The position numbers were made by a program, and so were the translations under genes. The notes under the pieces were generated by a model, which saw only the letters and a program-made list of their open reading frames with translations, ran no database searches and had not been told where the DNA came from. A stretch of DNA of 64,000 nt, from contig OZ316891.1 of the NCBI GenBank assembly GCA_973895155.1, forward strand, positions 10,788,001 to 10,852,000, written 5' to 3'. Positions 1-12,249 of the stretch are shown here, one piece after another; position 1 is the first letter of the stretch, and each line of letters starts with the position of its first letter. This stretch comes from Marsupella aquatica (taxonomy: Eukaryota; Marchantiophyta).

Positions 1-956
1 GGTAGTGTGACTGCGGTTGAAATCCTGCTCTAACATGTTGATAACGACGTCCTAAACCCACAGTCCGCGCGGGCTGCAGCTGTCCGGGTTTTAGGGAGAA
101 TCAAGGGGACGAGAAGAGACCGTAGCAAGATAGATTATTTAGACAATGTCTAGCTGGAATACACCCAGTTTCATTAGAGGTCTGAGGATTCACAATTCTA
201 GACCTACCTTAATAATGCTGCTACAGCTCTTTCAGAAGTTGCAAGTATACTTAGGCAAGCAGAGGCAGACGTACATACTCACTCGACTTCTAAAACGGTC
301 ATGGATGTTCCTTCCCTCGTTTATATTTGATATCAAACTTCAACAGTCTGACTGGCTTTGATATTTCTCCACCGGTGCTGAACCGTCTGCCCTCTTGACT
401 TGGATGCTTGTATCCCCTCCACTATCTCCTGCCTTGCTCTCTCATTTGTAAGTTTGCAATTAACCTCCTAATTCTCTCCAGCCAGTAAGAATAAACTGAG
501 TGCGTGAACTGTCAGCATAGATTGGGAAATTCAAACCTTAGTTTAGCGACCTTCACCTATATATGCGTCTTCACCTGTGACTTGGTTTAGTGATATTCAG
601 GACCTTCTACTGCTTAAATTTGTAAAGTTTCAGAACTCAGTCAAAAGCTGTCACTCGGCACCATCAATGATTAGATAAGCCATCGACGTGAGATGTTTCC
701 AATTAACATTTGCAATTTCAAGCTCAGAGCTCGATCCCCTTCTCTTCTCTTGTTTGGTGACATTTAATAAATGTCCGCTGATTGCGCGCTTGTACGTTGC
801 TGTTGTCTGCTAATTGTTGTTGCTTCTCAATCATCCTATCCTCCCACAATGGGGTGCCCATCGTCTCCTCCATTGACTACTCACTCATTGTATTTTACCC
901 TGAATCATTACTAGAATTCCATTGCACTTCTATACTCCAAGAGTGATCGACAATAA
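1..956. other. No gene recognised; 5' flank of the ankyrin fragment
   Basis: Only short open frames occur here and none has a recognisable domain. Earlier exons of the ankyrin gene that follows could lie here or outside the window, but I found no ankyrin-like peptide in this stretch. Confidence 0.4.
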
Positions 957-1916
957 TCGACAAAATTCCCTGATAGAAATCCTCCGCATGACAGGTTTGA
1001 TCCGTTACTCCTAACCACATACTTAGAGGCGACTGGATGGACTCAAAGCTTATGGAAGGGGCGCACTGCGCTTCACGTGGGCGCAAGTAGGGGATGCGTG
1101 AAGCTGATCATGCAAGTGCTAAGACTTTGTAATCTGCATTGCTTCTCCATCGTTGATGAAGCATACGAGAGGTGGAGTTTCCTTGATCAAACGCCAACAG
1201 GTGAACAGGAGGTAGCTGCGAGCGAAAGTTCAAGCAGCAGTGACTTTCCGCATGACAATGCTATCCAAGAAAATGACCCACAGAGAGGCGATGACCGTGC
1301 ACAAGCAGCAGAGACAAGTGGCTCAGCGTCCACAGGTCCACTTGGAAAACTCCAGAAGACTCTGTTGACCAATGGTTTCTGTTCAATGGCAAATGGCATG
1401 AGAAAGGGGAAGGCTCAGCAGTTGTTTGCTCGTGTGGGACGGCAACATGTGAGGAAGAACTATGGCAATCCAAACACAATCTCTCATAAGGATGTCTTTA
1501 CAATGGATCGTAGACATCTGCTACTTGCCAAGGATGGGGAAAGTGGGTTGGATGCACTAGCAATTGCAGTTCTCCATGGCAAGAAGGAAATTATTGATCT
1601 CCTCCGATAGTGCGCAGGAGAACTTGAAGACCACACTCATTATGATAATATATCTACAGACGCACGGAGTGCGAGCTCAATGTTTGATGCGATAGGAAAC
1701 CTGAAGGAAAGGAAGCTGCTAAGACAAGTAACGGTGGAGGCAGTGATGGCTTTCATAGATCAAGACGATGTCAATCTGTCAGTGGATTCAGATGATGCAG
1801 TATTTCGGCCGCCGCCATCTACCACCATGCACAGAAGGGCATTGGATGAGTACCTGGAACTACCCAATGCATCCACCACATTTTTGCTAGATAAAGTGGG
1901 AGGCCATTCAGTTTGA
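957..1916 (+). pseudogene. Ankyrin-repeat protein fragment, frame broken by one TAG
   Basis: One reading frame stays open from 957 to the TGA at 1914-1916 except for a single TAG at 1608-1610. Two ankyrin-like repeats are visible: GRTALHVGASRGCVKLI near 1059-1109, and GLDALAIAVLHGKKEIIDLL just before the TAG. Between them is a Ser/Glu-rich low-complexity linker. After the TAG the same frame continues for about 100 codons (for example VMAFIDQDDVNLSVDSDD). No in-frame ATG precedes the first repeat, so this is probably an internal or last exon; an acceptor AG at 1025-1026 is possible. Ankyrin repeats are protein-binding modules, so function cannot be read further. I call it a pseudogene because the stop falls at the end of a repeat where the frame clearly goes on. 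An alternative is a true C-terminus at 1610 followed by a chance open frame. Confidence 0.55.
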
Positions 1917-1969
1917 CTACTTCAAAGAGATGTATTTGGGTAGGTTTTCTCTCCCTTAAGGGGATATGT

Positions 1970-3190
1970 CTCCAAAAACATATATGATGAGACTCGTGTC
2001 TCCTAGTAGACCTAACCCAAGTTACGAAGCACCGTGGTTGTGCTACTAGGAAACACTATACGAAAATGACAATATATCTTCAACAAGAAGTCCCTTGGAT
2101 GACTTCTTCTAGTGCGTTGGAGAGTTCTCAAGGAGTACAAACTACATTCTCATTATCTCAATTGAGTCTTAGGTTGACTTAAGTCCTCAAGAGTTACAAG
2201 GGCTATCTTGCCCGCTTGTAGATCTTATTGAAAGAGTAGCCAAACCACGCTCAATTTTCCATGACAACTTGCGTTGGAGTCACGGAACTCAACTACCTTA
2301 ACACTTAGCTCCAGCATCGCTGACTCCGACGCCGAGCTCCCTTATGGTCCAGGCCCAGATAGGCCACCCGGGGAGGACTTAGCATATTAGGTAAACTTGT
2401 GGGCAATGGGAGTGACGTGGCACTGGCGAAGGCAAGGCAAGGCGCTAAGCTGGTGACACACACTTAGGATTTAGTTAGACTAGCTAAAGGCTGGTCGGGT
2501 CAAGGGGGGAAGGGCCGGGCTCAAGGTCGATTGTCCGGACCTCCGGACGGACTTTGAGTTCTGAGGGTTTGAGTGAAAGCTCCTCTTGGGCCCAAGGCTA
2601 ACAGAGTTGATTCCATGGGTAACGAACGCTTGGGGCACGAGTTATGGCCCAATCCGAGTTTGGCCGATCGGGGGCTCGGGCAACGATGAGATCTGAGGGC
2701 GTAGGCATGAGCACAGGGTCAGCCCAATTAAAACGGGCTAAGGCACTCCGCTTGCGGATTCTTAACTATAAAGTTTTGGGCATTGTTAATTGGTGGCACA
2801 CCCAGACATGCAGGTTGGGGTCCAGGTGGGGGGCCAAAATTTGGGGACCAAAGTTGTTCCGGGGGTGGCAGGTCTCAGAAGCATATATGAAGGAAATGGT
2901 GTCTCCCTGGGGGCTAAGGGCGAGCCAAAGTTGTGAACCACGGTAGTTGCGACACTAAGGGAAAACGCCAAACGGAAACGGCGATAACTTCCCAACGGGA
3001 AATCTGTTGGAGGACTTCTTGGGTGCGTTAGAAAGATCTCAAGGAGGGCTACATCCTCCTGAGCTCAGTTGAGTCTAAGGGTGCCGTAAGTTCTCAGGGT
3101 TTGCGGGGGCTATATTGCCCGTTTGCCAGGTCATGTCAAAACAGCAGCCAAGCCGCATTCAATCTCTCAAGGGAGCTTGCGTTGGGAAAG
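1970..3190. repeat. Two diverged direct repeats, possible old TRIM-like element
   Basis: Segments at about 1970-2290 and 2880-3190 are recognisably related in the same order. Each has a tatatga start, a GACTTCTT..GTGCGTT block, TCTCAAGGAG, TTGAGTCT, a GGGCTAT.TTGCCCG block and a CTTGCGTTGG block. They are spaced about 910 bp apart, with no coding capacity I can identify between them. Terminal direct repeats of an old non-autonomous LTR element would explain this, but I could not define TG..CA ends or a target-site duplication. Confidence 0.4.
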
Positions 3191-4029
3191 CAAGGCCAAG
3201 TAGGAGTGGAGATTGAGTTCCAAGAGCATTTGGCCCCTAGACCATCAGTGGGGCGAGAACCGGCAAGACAATGGTCTTGGGATCCGAGATGATGGCGAAT
3301 TACTTACTAATGTGGTTGGTATGTTGCTTGTGCAGATAGTATGGGCCATTGAACAACAATTGTGTTGAGGAGCAATTGCGGCTTCATATGGGAGTTGTCG
3401 GTGGTGGTGATAGCGGCACTGTTTGTTTGTTTGCTTGTCAATTTTCGTAGGCATTCGGCACTAAGAGTACTTAGGCAAGGTGTTGGGTTTGATGGAAGCG
3501 TTGGGAGGCTAGGTCCACCGGCCCTTGCTGTTGGGTCTCCACTTTGTATGCCATAAGCCCTATTTATAGAGGAGGTTTCTTTGCAAAAATTTATATCATT
3601 ACTTTTGGGACATCTGTGAAGTTAAGGACCAGAAAACTAAGGACCACCCACATGCAACTTTAGGGGTATTTGTAAATTCTGGAAAACTAAGAGCCAACTC
3701 GCATGTCATCGGCCCTTGATTTTCCGGCCCTTATGTCTCCTGATGATGCTGGCAAAAAGCAGTTTGCGCTTGTCCAGAAAATATGTGTGAATGTTACATA
3801 TGTACTGCTTGTCGTTTGCAACTAAAGATTATACAAGGCACTGCAGGAAGCTATCACTCCTCTCTACAAAATGTCACTTTTCCCTAGACTTTTCCACTTT
3901 TGTTTTGTTCTGCAGTGGCCGGAAAGGTTTAGGCCCTTGACTTTGGAAATGCAAAATTTATACCACCAGGCACATGAGAGGGTTCAGGCTGGTTTCTCTA
4001 GGTGATATGGTGACCTCGACGTTAGGCTG
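3191..4029. other. Intergenic; scattered repeat fragments
   Basis: No gene is supported. A segment near 3528-3720 (TCTCCACTTTG..GCCATAAGCCCT, then GTGAAGTTAAGGACCAGAAAAC) is a diverged copy of sequence at 4291-4360 and of the minisatellite that follows it. Confidence 0.4.
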
Positions 4030-4123
4030 AAGGCTGCATTGTGAGGGGCTGCTCACATGCATGTTGGGCCTTAGAGAAGGCTGCATTGTGAGGGGCTGCT
4101 CACATGCATGTTGGGCCTTAGAG
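4030..4123. repeat. 47-bp tandem duplication, two copies
   Basis: A 47-bp unit beginning AAGGCTGCATTGTGAGGGGC is repeated at 4030-4076 and 4077-4123 with no difference that I can see. Confidence 0.85.
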
Positions 4124-4344
4124 CTGTCGTGCATGTACACTGTCCTCTTCTCTTGCCACAAGTAAAATGCACAAGTCCTTTCCTTATATCTATTTTGTTT
4201 GCTGTTTTGGTCATTTCTCTATTTATTGTCTCTACTTTATTCTGATTATAAAGGATGGGACCCCAAGGAAGGGAAAGGTTCCAGCCCTTGGTTCTCCACT
4301 TTGCATGTATGCCATAAGCCCTGCCTTAAAAATTTCCAAACAAT

Positions 4345-4830
4345 ATTTGTGAAGTTCCAGACTCCTCTTGAGAGTGTCATGTGTGGAGTTGAGAGCCAAG
4401 GAACTAAGGACCTCACACATGCAAGACCCCTCTTAGGGACATTTGTGAAGTTCAAGACTCCTCTTAGGGACATGTGTGAAGTTGAGGACAGGAAAACACG
4501 CAAGCAAGACTCCTCTTAGGGACATTTGTGAAATAGAGGACAGAAAAACACACATGCAAGACCCCTCTTAGGGACATGGCAAGACCCCACTTAGGGACAT
4601 TTGTGAAGTTGAGTACAGGAAAACACAAATGCAAGACCCCTCTTAGGGACATATGTGAAGTTGAGGACAGAAAAACACACATGCAAGACCCCTCTTAGGG
4701 ACATGGCAAGACCCCTCGTAGGGACATTTTTGAAGTTAAGGACAGGAAAGCACACCTGCGAGACCCCTCTCAGGGACATGGCAAGACCTCTCTAAGGGAC
4801 ATTTGTAAAGTTGAGGACAGGAAAACTTAA
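4345..4830. repeat. Minisatellite built on a roughly 53-bp unit
   Basis: The unit contains TTGTGAAGTTGAGGACAGGA, AAACACACATGCAAGACCCC and TCTTAGGGACAT. It recurs about seven to eight times with small changes. Some units carry an extra 22-bp GGCAAGACCCC..GGGACAT half-unit, so the array has a two-level structure. Open frames on both strands across it are by-products of the repeat. Confidence 0.85.
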
Positions 4831-5102
4831 GGACCGTACAAAAACGAGGTGGCCCTTAGCCGATGATGTGAACGCTACCGCAGTTTTCACAGCGAGAGGT
4901 TTGGGGCGGGACTTCGCACGAGCCCGCCGTTTCGACCTTTTAGAGCACTGTGCATTCAGTCAGTGCTCCTACGGACGGTAATTGCATTGTGACCAGGAGA
5001 ATTGATTTGCTCTTTGCTAGGCTCTGCGCAATCAATGCTCAAGGCTGCAGAGTGCGGAGTCTCTTACTCGCGGGACGGGTGACGAAGCGGAAATTCGACA
5101 CA

Positions 5103-6548
5103 ATGCAGGTAACGAATTCTCCAGAATCTGCTTGTTTGTATTAGCATAGAGTCTTGCTTGATATCACGAACTCATCACAAGTACTATGAATTTGTATGAA
5201 GTTTATTGTAATGCTTCTTTTCGCTTACGGAGGACGAGCTAGTGTGGCTGCTTTTGAGACGTGGCGAATGAATTTAATTGCTCAGTTCCGCATCATCCTT
5301 TAATTTCTATCGAAAACAGATCTGTGTGCACTACTGAGTGAGTGCTATGATTGTATCCCTTTCTCTAAATTGTATCGAGCTCGTCATTCGTACTATTCTG
5401 TACTTTGCATTCTATAAAGTCTTTCAATCGCGTTCTGCAATATGTGTGCTCTTTAGCAGCAATCCGGAACAACCGCGCTCGATAACTCCGGACGATCGGA
5501 CATCTATAATAAAGATTGTGTGAAAAGGAAACGGTTGGACGACTCGCTTCTACTACCAGACGAAGCCGAAGACATACAACTTGACGAGCATGATCATGAG
5601 GTGGGGGAGGAGATGAAGGGAGACATAACTCCACATGAAGCTGGCCTCAACGGAAGCGTTGATGAGGAGGACGAATTGATAGGGTCTCAACAAGACGGCT
5701 CTCAGACCATGGAGGTCAGCATGCAGCACATCCGTCAGAAAATGGATGTCTTCACTGATCAGGTAGGTTTGGTCTTCAAAATTGTTTGATTGAATTGATT
5801 CGCTGACGAGGACCATTAATAGCAAGGCACCTGGTTGACGTTACAGATGAAATAGACGTAAGCTCTACAGTGTCTGTAGGTACGTAGTCAAGTCTTTGCC
5901 ATAGATGGATCTTTGGCTCTAGTCAACCGTGATTCCTGAAGCGCTTAACTCACAGTATTGTAAGAAACACCTTGACTGATCGAGTTTTGGAATTTGCACA
6001 GGTATCTAGCCTGCTGGAGTGTGGAAAATCGTTTTTCATTGACGCCGCTACTGCTTTCGAAGACAGCATTGTGCAGTATCCTTTTCTGTTCGTCCTAGAG
6101 GGACTTTCAAAGTGACGTTCGGTAGAGTAATCGATAACAACGGCTTACTGGTAGAGTTTGGTGACTTTCCTTTGTACCGACCAATTTACAAAGTCAAATT
6201 GAAAGAAAAGAATTTCATTGACAGAATCAAGCTTCGATACGGATCGAGGTGTATATAGTTCCGCTTCAGTTTTCGACTGTCAATTTGAAGAGACGACGAG
6301 TTCAGTTGTTGACGTTTGTTTATAGCTTCGCACTGAGAATAGCGTTCTTGCCCTTCTGTTGAACGTCAAGACCTTAAATCTTCATACGCTGCAGACTTCA
6401 CCGAAGCCAGATGGACAAGTGGGAGCAAGAAATCGAGTCGCTGCGAGCAATGGATGCAATAAATGAGGACATGAGTTTTCGTCTTGCAGATGCTCAGGCA
6501 ACAATCAGTTCAGTTCGACCCGTACCCCGTATTCATGCCTCGGCGTGA
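5103..6548 (+). CDS. Small acidic, coiled-coil-like protein; four inferred exons
   Basis: Four pieces join in phase 0. Exon 1 is 5103-5108 (ATGCAG, donor GTAACG). Exon 2 is 5457-5762 (acceptor TTTAG, donor GTAGGT). Exon 3 is 6002-6070 (acceptor CACAG, likely donor GTGCAG). Exon 4 is 6411-6548, ending in TGA. The product would be about 172 residues. It has a Lys/Arg-rich nuclear-localisation-like patch (CVKRKRLDD), then an acidic stretch rich in Asp and Glu, then HIRQKMDVFTDQ continuing into VSSLLECGKSFFIDAATAFE, then a charged helix, MDKWEQEIESLRAMDAINED. The last part has heptad character. The matching phases and sharp loss of coding character outside the pieces support the model. I do not recognise the family; a nuclear or chromatin-associated role is a guess from composition. 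The exon 3 donor is the weakest call. Confidence 0.6.
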
Positions 6549-7604
6549 CTTTCACGAGTTTTGGCATCCGCAATTTATGGTTCATGGAGACCATGGCAGG
6601 ATAGAAATCAAGACCTCGAGTTTGAGAGTTACCACTGTAGTCAGGAAGGAAGTGCACTCTCACTGTTCAAAATGGTCAACCCGACGCAACACCGGCCCAT
6701 GAAGCATCTATAGATAAACGATAAGGGATAGATTTGTGTTAAACATAGAACGCCGCAAACGAGCTCCACAGTCGATTATCCGGATCGGGATTAAATCAGG
6801 AGGAAAAGCTGCACTGCTTCAGTGCACTCGCTCACACTATGATCGGTGTAAAACAATGCGTTCGGATTGCAATTTCGACTGCTTCAGTGTTACACTTCTA
6901 CGAAAATTCAGCTACTTTCGGGATATGAGACAATTTCACAAATTTTGTCTCATCCTCTCTATAAATTTACAAAAACATTTGTTGTCTCAGTGTTTCGCAC
7001 TAGCCGCGTGCACGGCACACGCGCCTAAGTAATATAGGGACTGCTTCCAAAACTGCACTCCATCAGATGCTCGAGTTCCCCGAACCTGAAGAAGTGAATG
7101 AATTGAATATATCACCATTTGGGATGGACTGCGCCAATTGGTAATCTATTCTATTCCTTCGCATCAGCTTTCGCATTAACCTTCGCATAAAGCTAACTAC
7201 TGGTACCGCACTGAGGGAAAGCAGTGCTGCAGGTACTACAAAGAATTCACATTCTTCTTCCCCTATCCTCAATTTTCTGAGCAAGCTACCTACACTAGTT
7301 TGTCAGTACCTATACAGACATTGAATAGCTGGATGATATCGTCAAAAGGATGAGTTATTCTCGCGAGCTATGCAGCTGACTGACGAAAACCCATCACTGA
7401 AAGGGGTTTCGTTCACAAGGCGAAGCCAGTTTCTGTCGCCGCTAGCGACGAGCAGGAGATTGTCGAAACAACCCCACACAAATATGTACACTTAGAGGAA
7501 GGTATTAGGACATCCGTGATCCTTTCCTCTCAATTCACTACTGTGACTACACTCTTCTGCCCTTCGAGTACTTCCCGAAGAAAACACGTTGATTTTCAAT
7601 GAAG
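6549..7604. other. Intergenic between convergent genes
   Basis: This lies between the ends of the plus-strand coiled-coil gene and the minus-strand ubiquitin-like gene, so it should contain both 3' untranslated regions. Open frames at 6736-7032 (+) and 7063-7284 (-) have no recognisable domain. Confidence 0.4.
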
Positions 7605-10600
7605 TCATCTCTCCACAACACCGAACGGCGATTTGATATGCTCCTTCAGAGTGTGCATGCTGTCTGTAAACCACGCCCCAAGACCCCTCTTCTCACTTGT
7701 ACCGCCACCTGGGGTTGTGTCCGTCTTGGGGGAAGCTGTTGATTTAGAGCCCTGCACAATTGGAGCAATCGGCAGAACGTGCTCCTCCTCAAGCTGTGTT
7801 GGGTGTACTGGTAAAGAATGCAATTGATTGGGAGTGAAAGACAGATGTCCCATGGATGCCGCCCTGGTGTGGGAACCGCGTCTTCTCGCTGAATCTGGGG
7901 GCGCAACGGGACCAGTGGTGTTGGAAGATGAGAACAGAGATGGGAATTCGGGAGCAATAGGAACAGTATTTGGTCTCATAGTGTCAGACGAAGAAGGCAG
8001 CATGTCTTCAGCAAAGATAGCCTTCTTAATTGGTGTCGTCTTCTGGTCCGGGATGGCAGAATTGCCTGAACTTTTAGTGGGCGATGTATTGGTGGATGAG
8101 AGCGGTGGAGGGAAGAGGGCAGCAAGCTGAGGTTCAGGTGCAGGACGGTGATACTGCATATGCTTGCTAGGGCTCACGAGAGGCCCGGAGAAGCTATTGA
8201 ATGAGAGCGCTCGAGCCACCGTCTTGCCATTGTTCCCTTCTTCCATTCCTGGTGGTGGCAAAGAGGATAGTGAGTCGGAAGAGCAATCACCATAATTACT
8301 GCTTTGAATTTTGGATGGAGTGACGCTGTTACTGATTCCACCTAGATGACCAGATCCAAAGGTCCTGCCCGTGAAGGAGAGTACACGGGACAATCTCCTT
8401 CCGCTGGTGGACAATTGGTCGTTCTTTCTTGCTGAAGAAGGGCTCGCCTTGTTGGGAGTGGTGCTGTTGCTGCCATTAGTATGATTGCTAGAACCACCTG
8501 GACTCCGCAGGATGACGAAATTCCTCTCCGTTAGCGGCTGAAGGGTTCGCCTCACTTTCCTCTTTAGGTCCGAGACAGTGTCTGTGGTGAGGACGGGTAT
8601 GGTGACGCTCCCGAGTATGTGCCCTTTGCTCGTCCTCAGCAGCTTGATTTTCCGAGCAGCCGGTGTGTGGTCCTCCATACCTTTCAACATTGGCAAGCAA
8701 AAAACAAAACAACTGTGTATTAGACACCTGCATGTTTATTCGGGGGAAGTGCTACAGAGATTGCGACGTCTCTCTTAGGCTCTACGAAAGACCACATCGG
8801 CGATGTGATAGCACTTGTAATAGCCAAGCAAAAGAGACAAATTATCCTTAGCGATTATATCCTCACACATGGGCTGCAGCTATAGCTCTTGTCAAATCCC
8901 CTAGGCTATGAGGAACATCGTCCGTTAGCGACAGAATTCTCGGAGGATTTGAAGTACGGATGTGCGAATTTTACTTATGCATGCTGCCCGGGCAATCGAG
9001 CCCATTCATTCATTGCTACCTGAGTTCTCTCTGGAATGTTGGACGTCGCTGGCCATCTTCTGAGGTAATTTGCTGCGTGGGGTTCGAAAGATGGTGACCT
9101 GCAAAGCGCTGTCCGAGTGCACGTAGTAATCGCTCAATGTCCTTTTCTCGTGCAGGATCTTCCCTGCACCCATGGAAATTGAACACCCCCACCAAAGCGA
9201 CCGTTAGAGCTCACCTAGTCTCTGAATTGCATGGTTAGTTAGTTCACACTCTTATCCACACAGACGAAACCTCACGATGAAGAGACTGTTTCATCATCGT
9301 CAACCAGTCTAATGCAGGAAATGCTTCAGTACCGGAGTAAGTGACGCGCTGCTGCCATGTTGCAACGCCAGTGCGCGCTTCCACCACTTGTTGAACAGAT
9401 TGGACCAGGTCACGTCCCTGCACCACCATTGTGAAGCTCTGCTCCCCCACGACATCTACGGATATGACCATGCGACAGTGCGCTTGATCAACATTACTGT
9501 CACCTGCACGCCCCGCCATCATTGAAAGGAGTTAATTAATCACACAATGCGAGAGGATGACCGTTCAGACGAGGCGATGGTGACAATAGAGGAATGAGAA
9601 AGGAGAAAAGGAAGGATGAAACACACCTGATTTGCAGAGGTCCAGCGTCGAGTCTTCACAAACGCGGTGAGAGCCGTCGAAGTCTTTGATACACAAACCA
9701 TTGTGCATGCTGCGACCGACGGACGACAGCAACTGCTGGTCCACCGGAATACCTGCCATTCTCTCCAGTGCCTGTTTCAAATCTACAATCCGTGTCGCGT
9801 GGGTAACCCCCAAAAGAGGCAGAATGCCGTCCTTCGTCTCCACAAAAATCCGTCCCCCGGTTTCTGATAAAGGTTGCGGCAATCTCTGCCAAAGAAATGG
9901 TATGTAAAGACATTCCGATCAGTAATCGTAACAGATTCGTCAAGTGCCATGGGAAGAGATTGCATAGTTATATTCAAACATTTCGGCTCGAGTTTTTATC
10001 TCTGTCCAATCTCTACCCGCTAGAAAAGCTGAGAGAAGTTTTGCTAAGTAGTGGAAATGTGTTGTAATCTAAAATCCTTTGTTTCCAATATGGGTCGTTT
10101 CACAATAATCTCGAGCTGAGAATTAATATGAGTCTTTTCAGAATAACCGTTAATGACATTACACCTACCCTTAGTTGCAGGACGGTTTTCTCCAGGATAT
10201 GATACTCCTCGAGCCTGAGGTTGTCGTCCAGCTCGACAGTTCGGCCTCCTTCGCGGGCGAAGAAAATGAAATTGTCTTCATCCACATGGAGTTCCGGCGT
10301 CTCCGTCTCCGCCTGGCACAAATACCGTTTGTATATGTCCTCAATGGCTTCCTTCTCAGATAATTTCCTGAAGAGTGGAGCCTGCAGCACCTGGAGCTCG
10401 TCCGGGATGAACAGATTCCGTCGGATGAAATCCTTCACTGTGGCCTTCACTGTTCCGTAGGGCTCGACGTTCGGTACCAGCACTGTTCCCGACTGCTCTG
10501 ACGGTGTGCTGACCAATATCTTCGGTAATGCTAGATGCTCCACTTTCACCGCCACCGTGAACCCCATTGCCTGGAATTCCAATGAGCGTACTCTATTCGC

Positions 10601-11700
10601 TGCCTGCAAAAAACCTTCACAACACGAAATGGTCAGAGAGAGAGAGAAAGAGAGAGAGAGACGGACAGATTGCTCATCTTTCGGTAGAGCAGCGAAACAT
10701 CCCTAAACGACTGTCCGTTACGAACTCTAACGGCTATAAAGAAACATCCTCGGTGTTGGGGCGCAGAGGGCAGTGGAAGCTCATCAGTATCAAGGAGAAA
10801 GGTGGCGAAATGTTCAGTAGAGGAGTATCTATACCACTAAAGTCTGTCAGTATACATCTACGGGGAATTAGCGATCTTCTGTGGTGATGAATGAATACTA
10901 AAGAAATCTGTCAGTAGACCTTCACGGGGAATTTGAGATCCTCTGTGGTAATGAATGAAAGCTCAGGATCAGAGGGGAGAGAAAGATTGCGTGACTTATG
11001 ACACAGGAGCAAACATCAATGTAGTAACTACTACAGATAATTGAGAGTTTTCATCGTTGGGAAGGTGACGCTCAGCGCCAGAGTGGTCAAAAGAGAAAGA
11101 AAGTGAGAGAGAGAACAGGAGAACAGCAAGACTATCCCCGGGCAAGTATCTCGCTAGGACTTTCTGAAAATAGTTTGAAGTTCTCAACATTGGCCAGAGG
11201 AACCTGGAAATTATATGAGTGTGCTTCATCTGAATATATTACACTGAGGCGCACTTTCCAGATTCCGGAATCGTCGTAAAGAAGGTCCCGTCTCCTCTTA
11301 GAAATTGATCCTGAACGCGACCGCGCTCTATGTGGTGCTACTCCTCCACCAAACAAGACAGTTCAAAAAGAAATTCACTAGCGTTCCGGCGGTCGATTGT
11401 TGTGGAAATGTGTGACACCAAACGCAGACGCAGGAAGTCAAACCACTGCGGCCGGGAAACAAGAAAAGCAATCGGCAACCACAATTCTCCGCTACAACTT
11501 TCACACAACATAGACGGCTCTCGAAAGACAGACCGACCAACCGACCTGACCAGTATTCCTGCACCAGGATTCCACTCACCTCCTTGAGAAGGTCCGAGCC
11601 GTTGGGACAAGCTTCACAGCCTTGCTCCGAGTAAACGAAGCACCACACCAACACTTCAATGCTCACACTCGCGATGTTCTCGCTCCCAAATTACAATCCT
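7605..11700 (-). CDS. Protein with several ubiquitin-like folds; multi-exon, 5' end unresolved
   Basis: Reading right to left, inferred exons are about 11700-11580 (donor GTGAGT), 11296-11204 (donor GTTCCT, uncertain), 10603-10169 (acceptor TTTTTTGCAG, donor GTAGGT), 9885-9627 (donor GTGTGT), 9503-9276 (acceptor CGTGCAG, donor GTGAGG) and 8680-7605 ending in TGA. All junction phases agree. The protein contains at least two and probably three or four ubiquitin-like folds. One ends LRLEEYHILEKTVLQLR. The next runs from GRIFVETKDGILPLLGV through DLKQALERMAGIPVDQQLL. A third contains DVVGEQSFTMVV. A fourth, less certain, contains SVTIPVLTTDTVSDLKRKV. The last exon continues into a Ser/Pro/Asn-rich, probably disordered tail of about 290 residues. 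I saw no kinase, HECT or RING domain. Adaptor or ubiquitin-pathway roles are possible but unproven. I found no convincing start ATG. Confidence 0.7.
10639..10664. repeat. GA-rich simple repeat in an intron
   Basis: A run of GAGAGAGAAAGAGAGAGAGA type lies inside the inferred intron between 10603 and 11204 of the ubiquitin-like gene. Confidence 0.8.
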
Positions 11701-12200
11701 CTTCCAAACACTCATTCATGCGTGTGTTTTCGTTCGCTTGCTTTTGCTTGCTTGCGACCAATGTGGCTACTTCTTCATCTCCCCTCTCAACGACTACTTC
11801 CACCTCAGGTCCGTGAGCCCATCGTGAGTTCTTCTTCCACCACCCACACCATCCTGCAATTTCCAGCTCTCTCGCGTCAGTCAGTCTCTCTCTCTCTCTG
11901 GCTCCTACTTCGAAACGAGAACCGCAGCCTTTTGACCGTCCTCTACCGTATAGCTGCAGGAACCATAGCTCCGAGCACGAGCGCGTCCCTTTCCCTTCTT
12001 CTTCAATTAGCTTTATCAGCAGCTTCTCTGCAACAGTGCAACTTTACCCGTCCATCTCATCAACCCTCCCCTCCCTCCCCTCCGCACTTCTTATTCTTCG
12101 TGCGCCTCCTTCGTCATCACTCTGTCATGTCGGCAGTCAGAAGAGTCACTCCGTCGGTCAACTCATCAACTGGCTGTGCGCTTGAATGCCGCAAGTGACG
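11701..12200 (-). promoter_or_regulatory. Likely promoter and 5' leader of the ubiquitin-like gene
   Basis: Strongly pyrimidine-rich on the plus strand, with a TCTCTCTCTC run near 11886, so GA-rich on the gene's own strand. GA-rich 5' leaders are common in plant genes. The long plus-strand open frame here (11659-12198) is low-complexity Ser/Leu/Pro and is best explained by this composition. The transcription start is not visible. Confidence 0.4.
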
Positions 12201-12249
12201 TTTGCTGAATTAACTATCTCTCCGGGGCGCAACGGTCCCACGGTGCACT

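Noticed and set aside
4464-4779. Minus-strand frames with repeated VFSC.LNFTNVPKRGL peptide
   Set aside because: Translation of the 53-bp minisatellite, with no conservation beyond the repeat.
4030-4830. Possible CRISPR-like array because of regular short repeats
   Set aside because: Units are directly adjacent with no unique spacers, and the context is clearly eukaryotic.
11659-12198. Plus-strand open frame of 179 codons opposite the 5' end of the ubiquitin-like gene
   Set aside because: Low-complexity Ser/Leu/Pro translation of a pyrimidine-rich leader, with no domain and overlap with the opposite gene's first exon.
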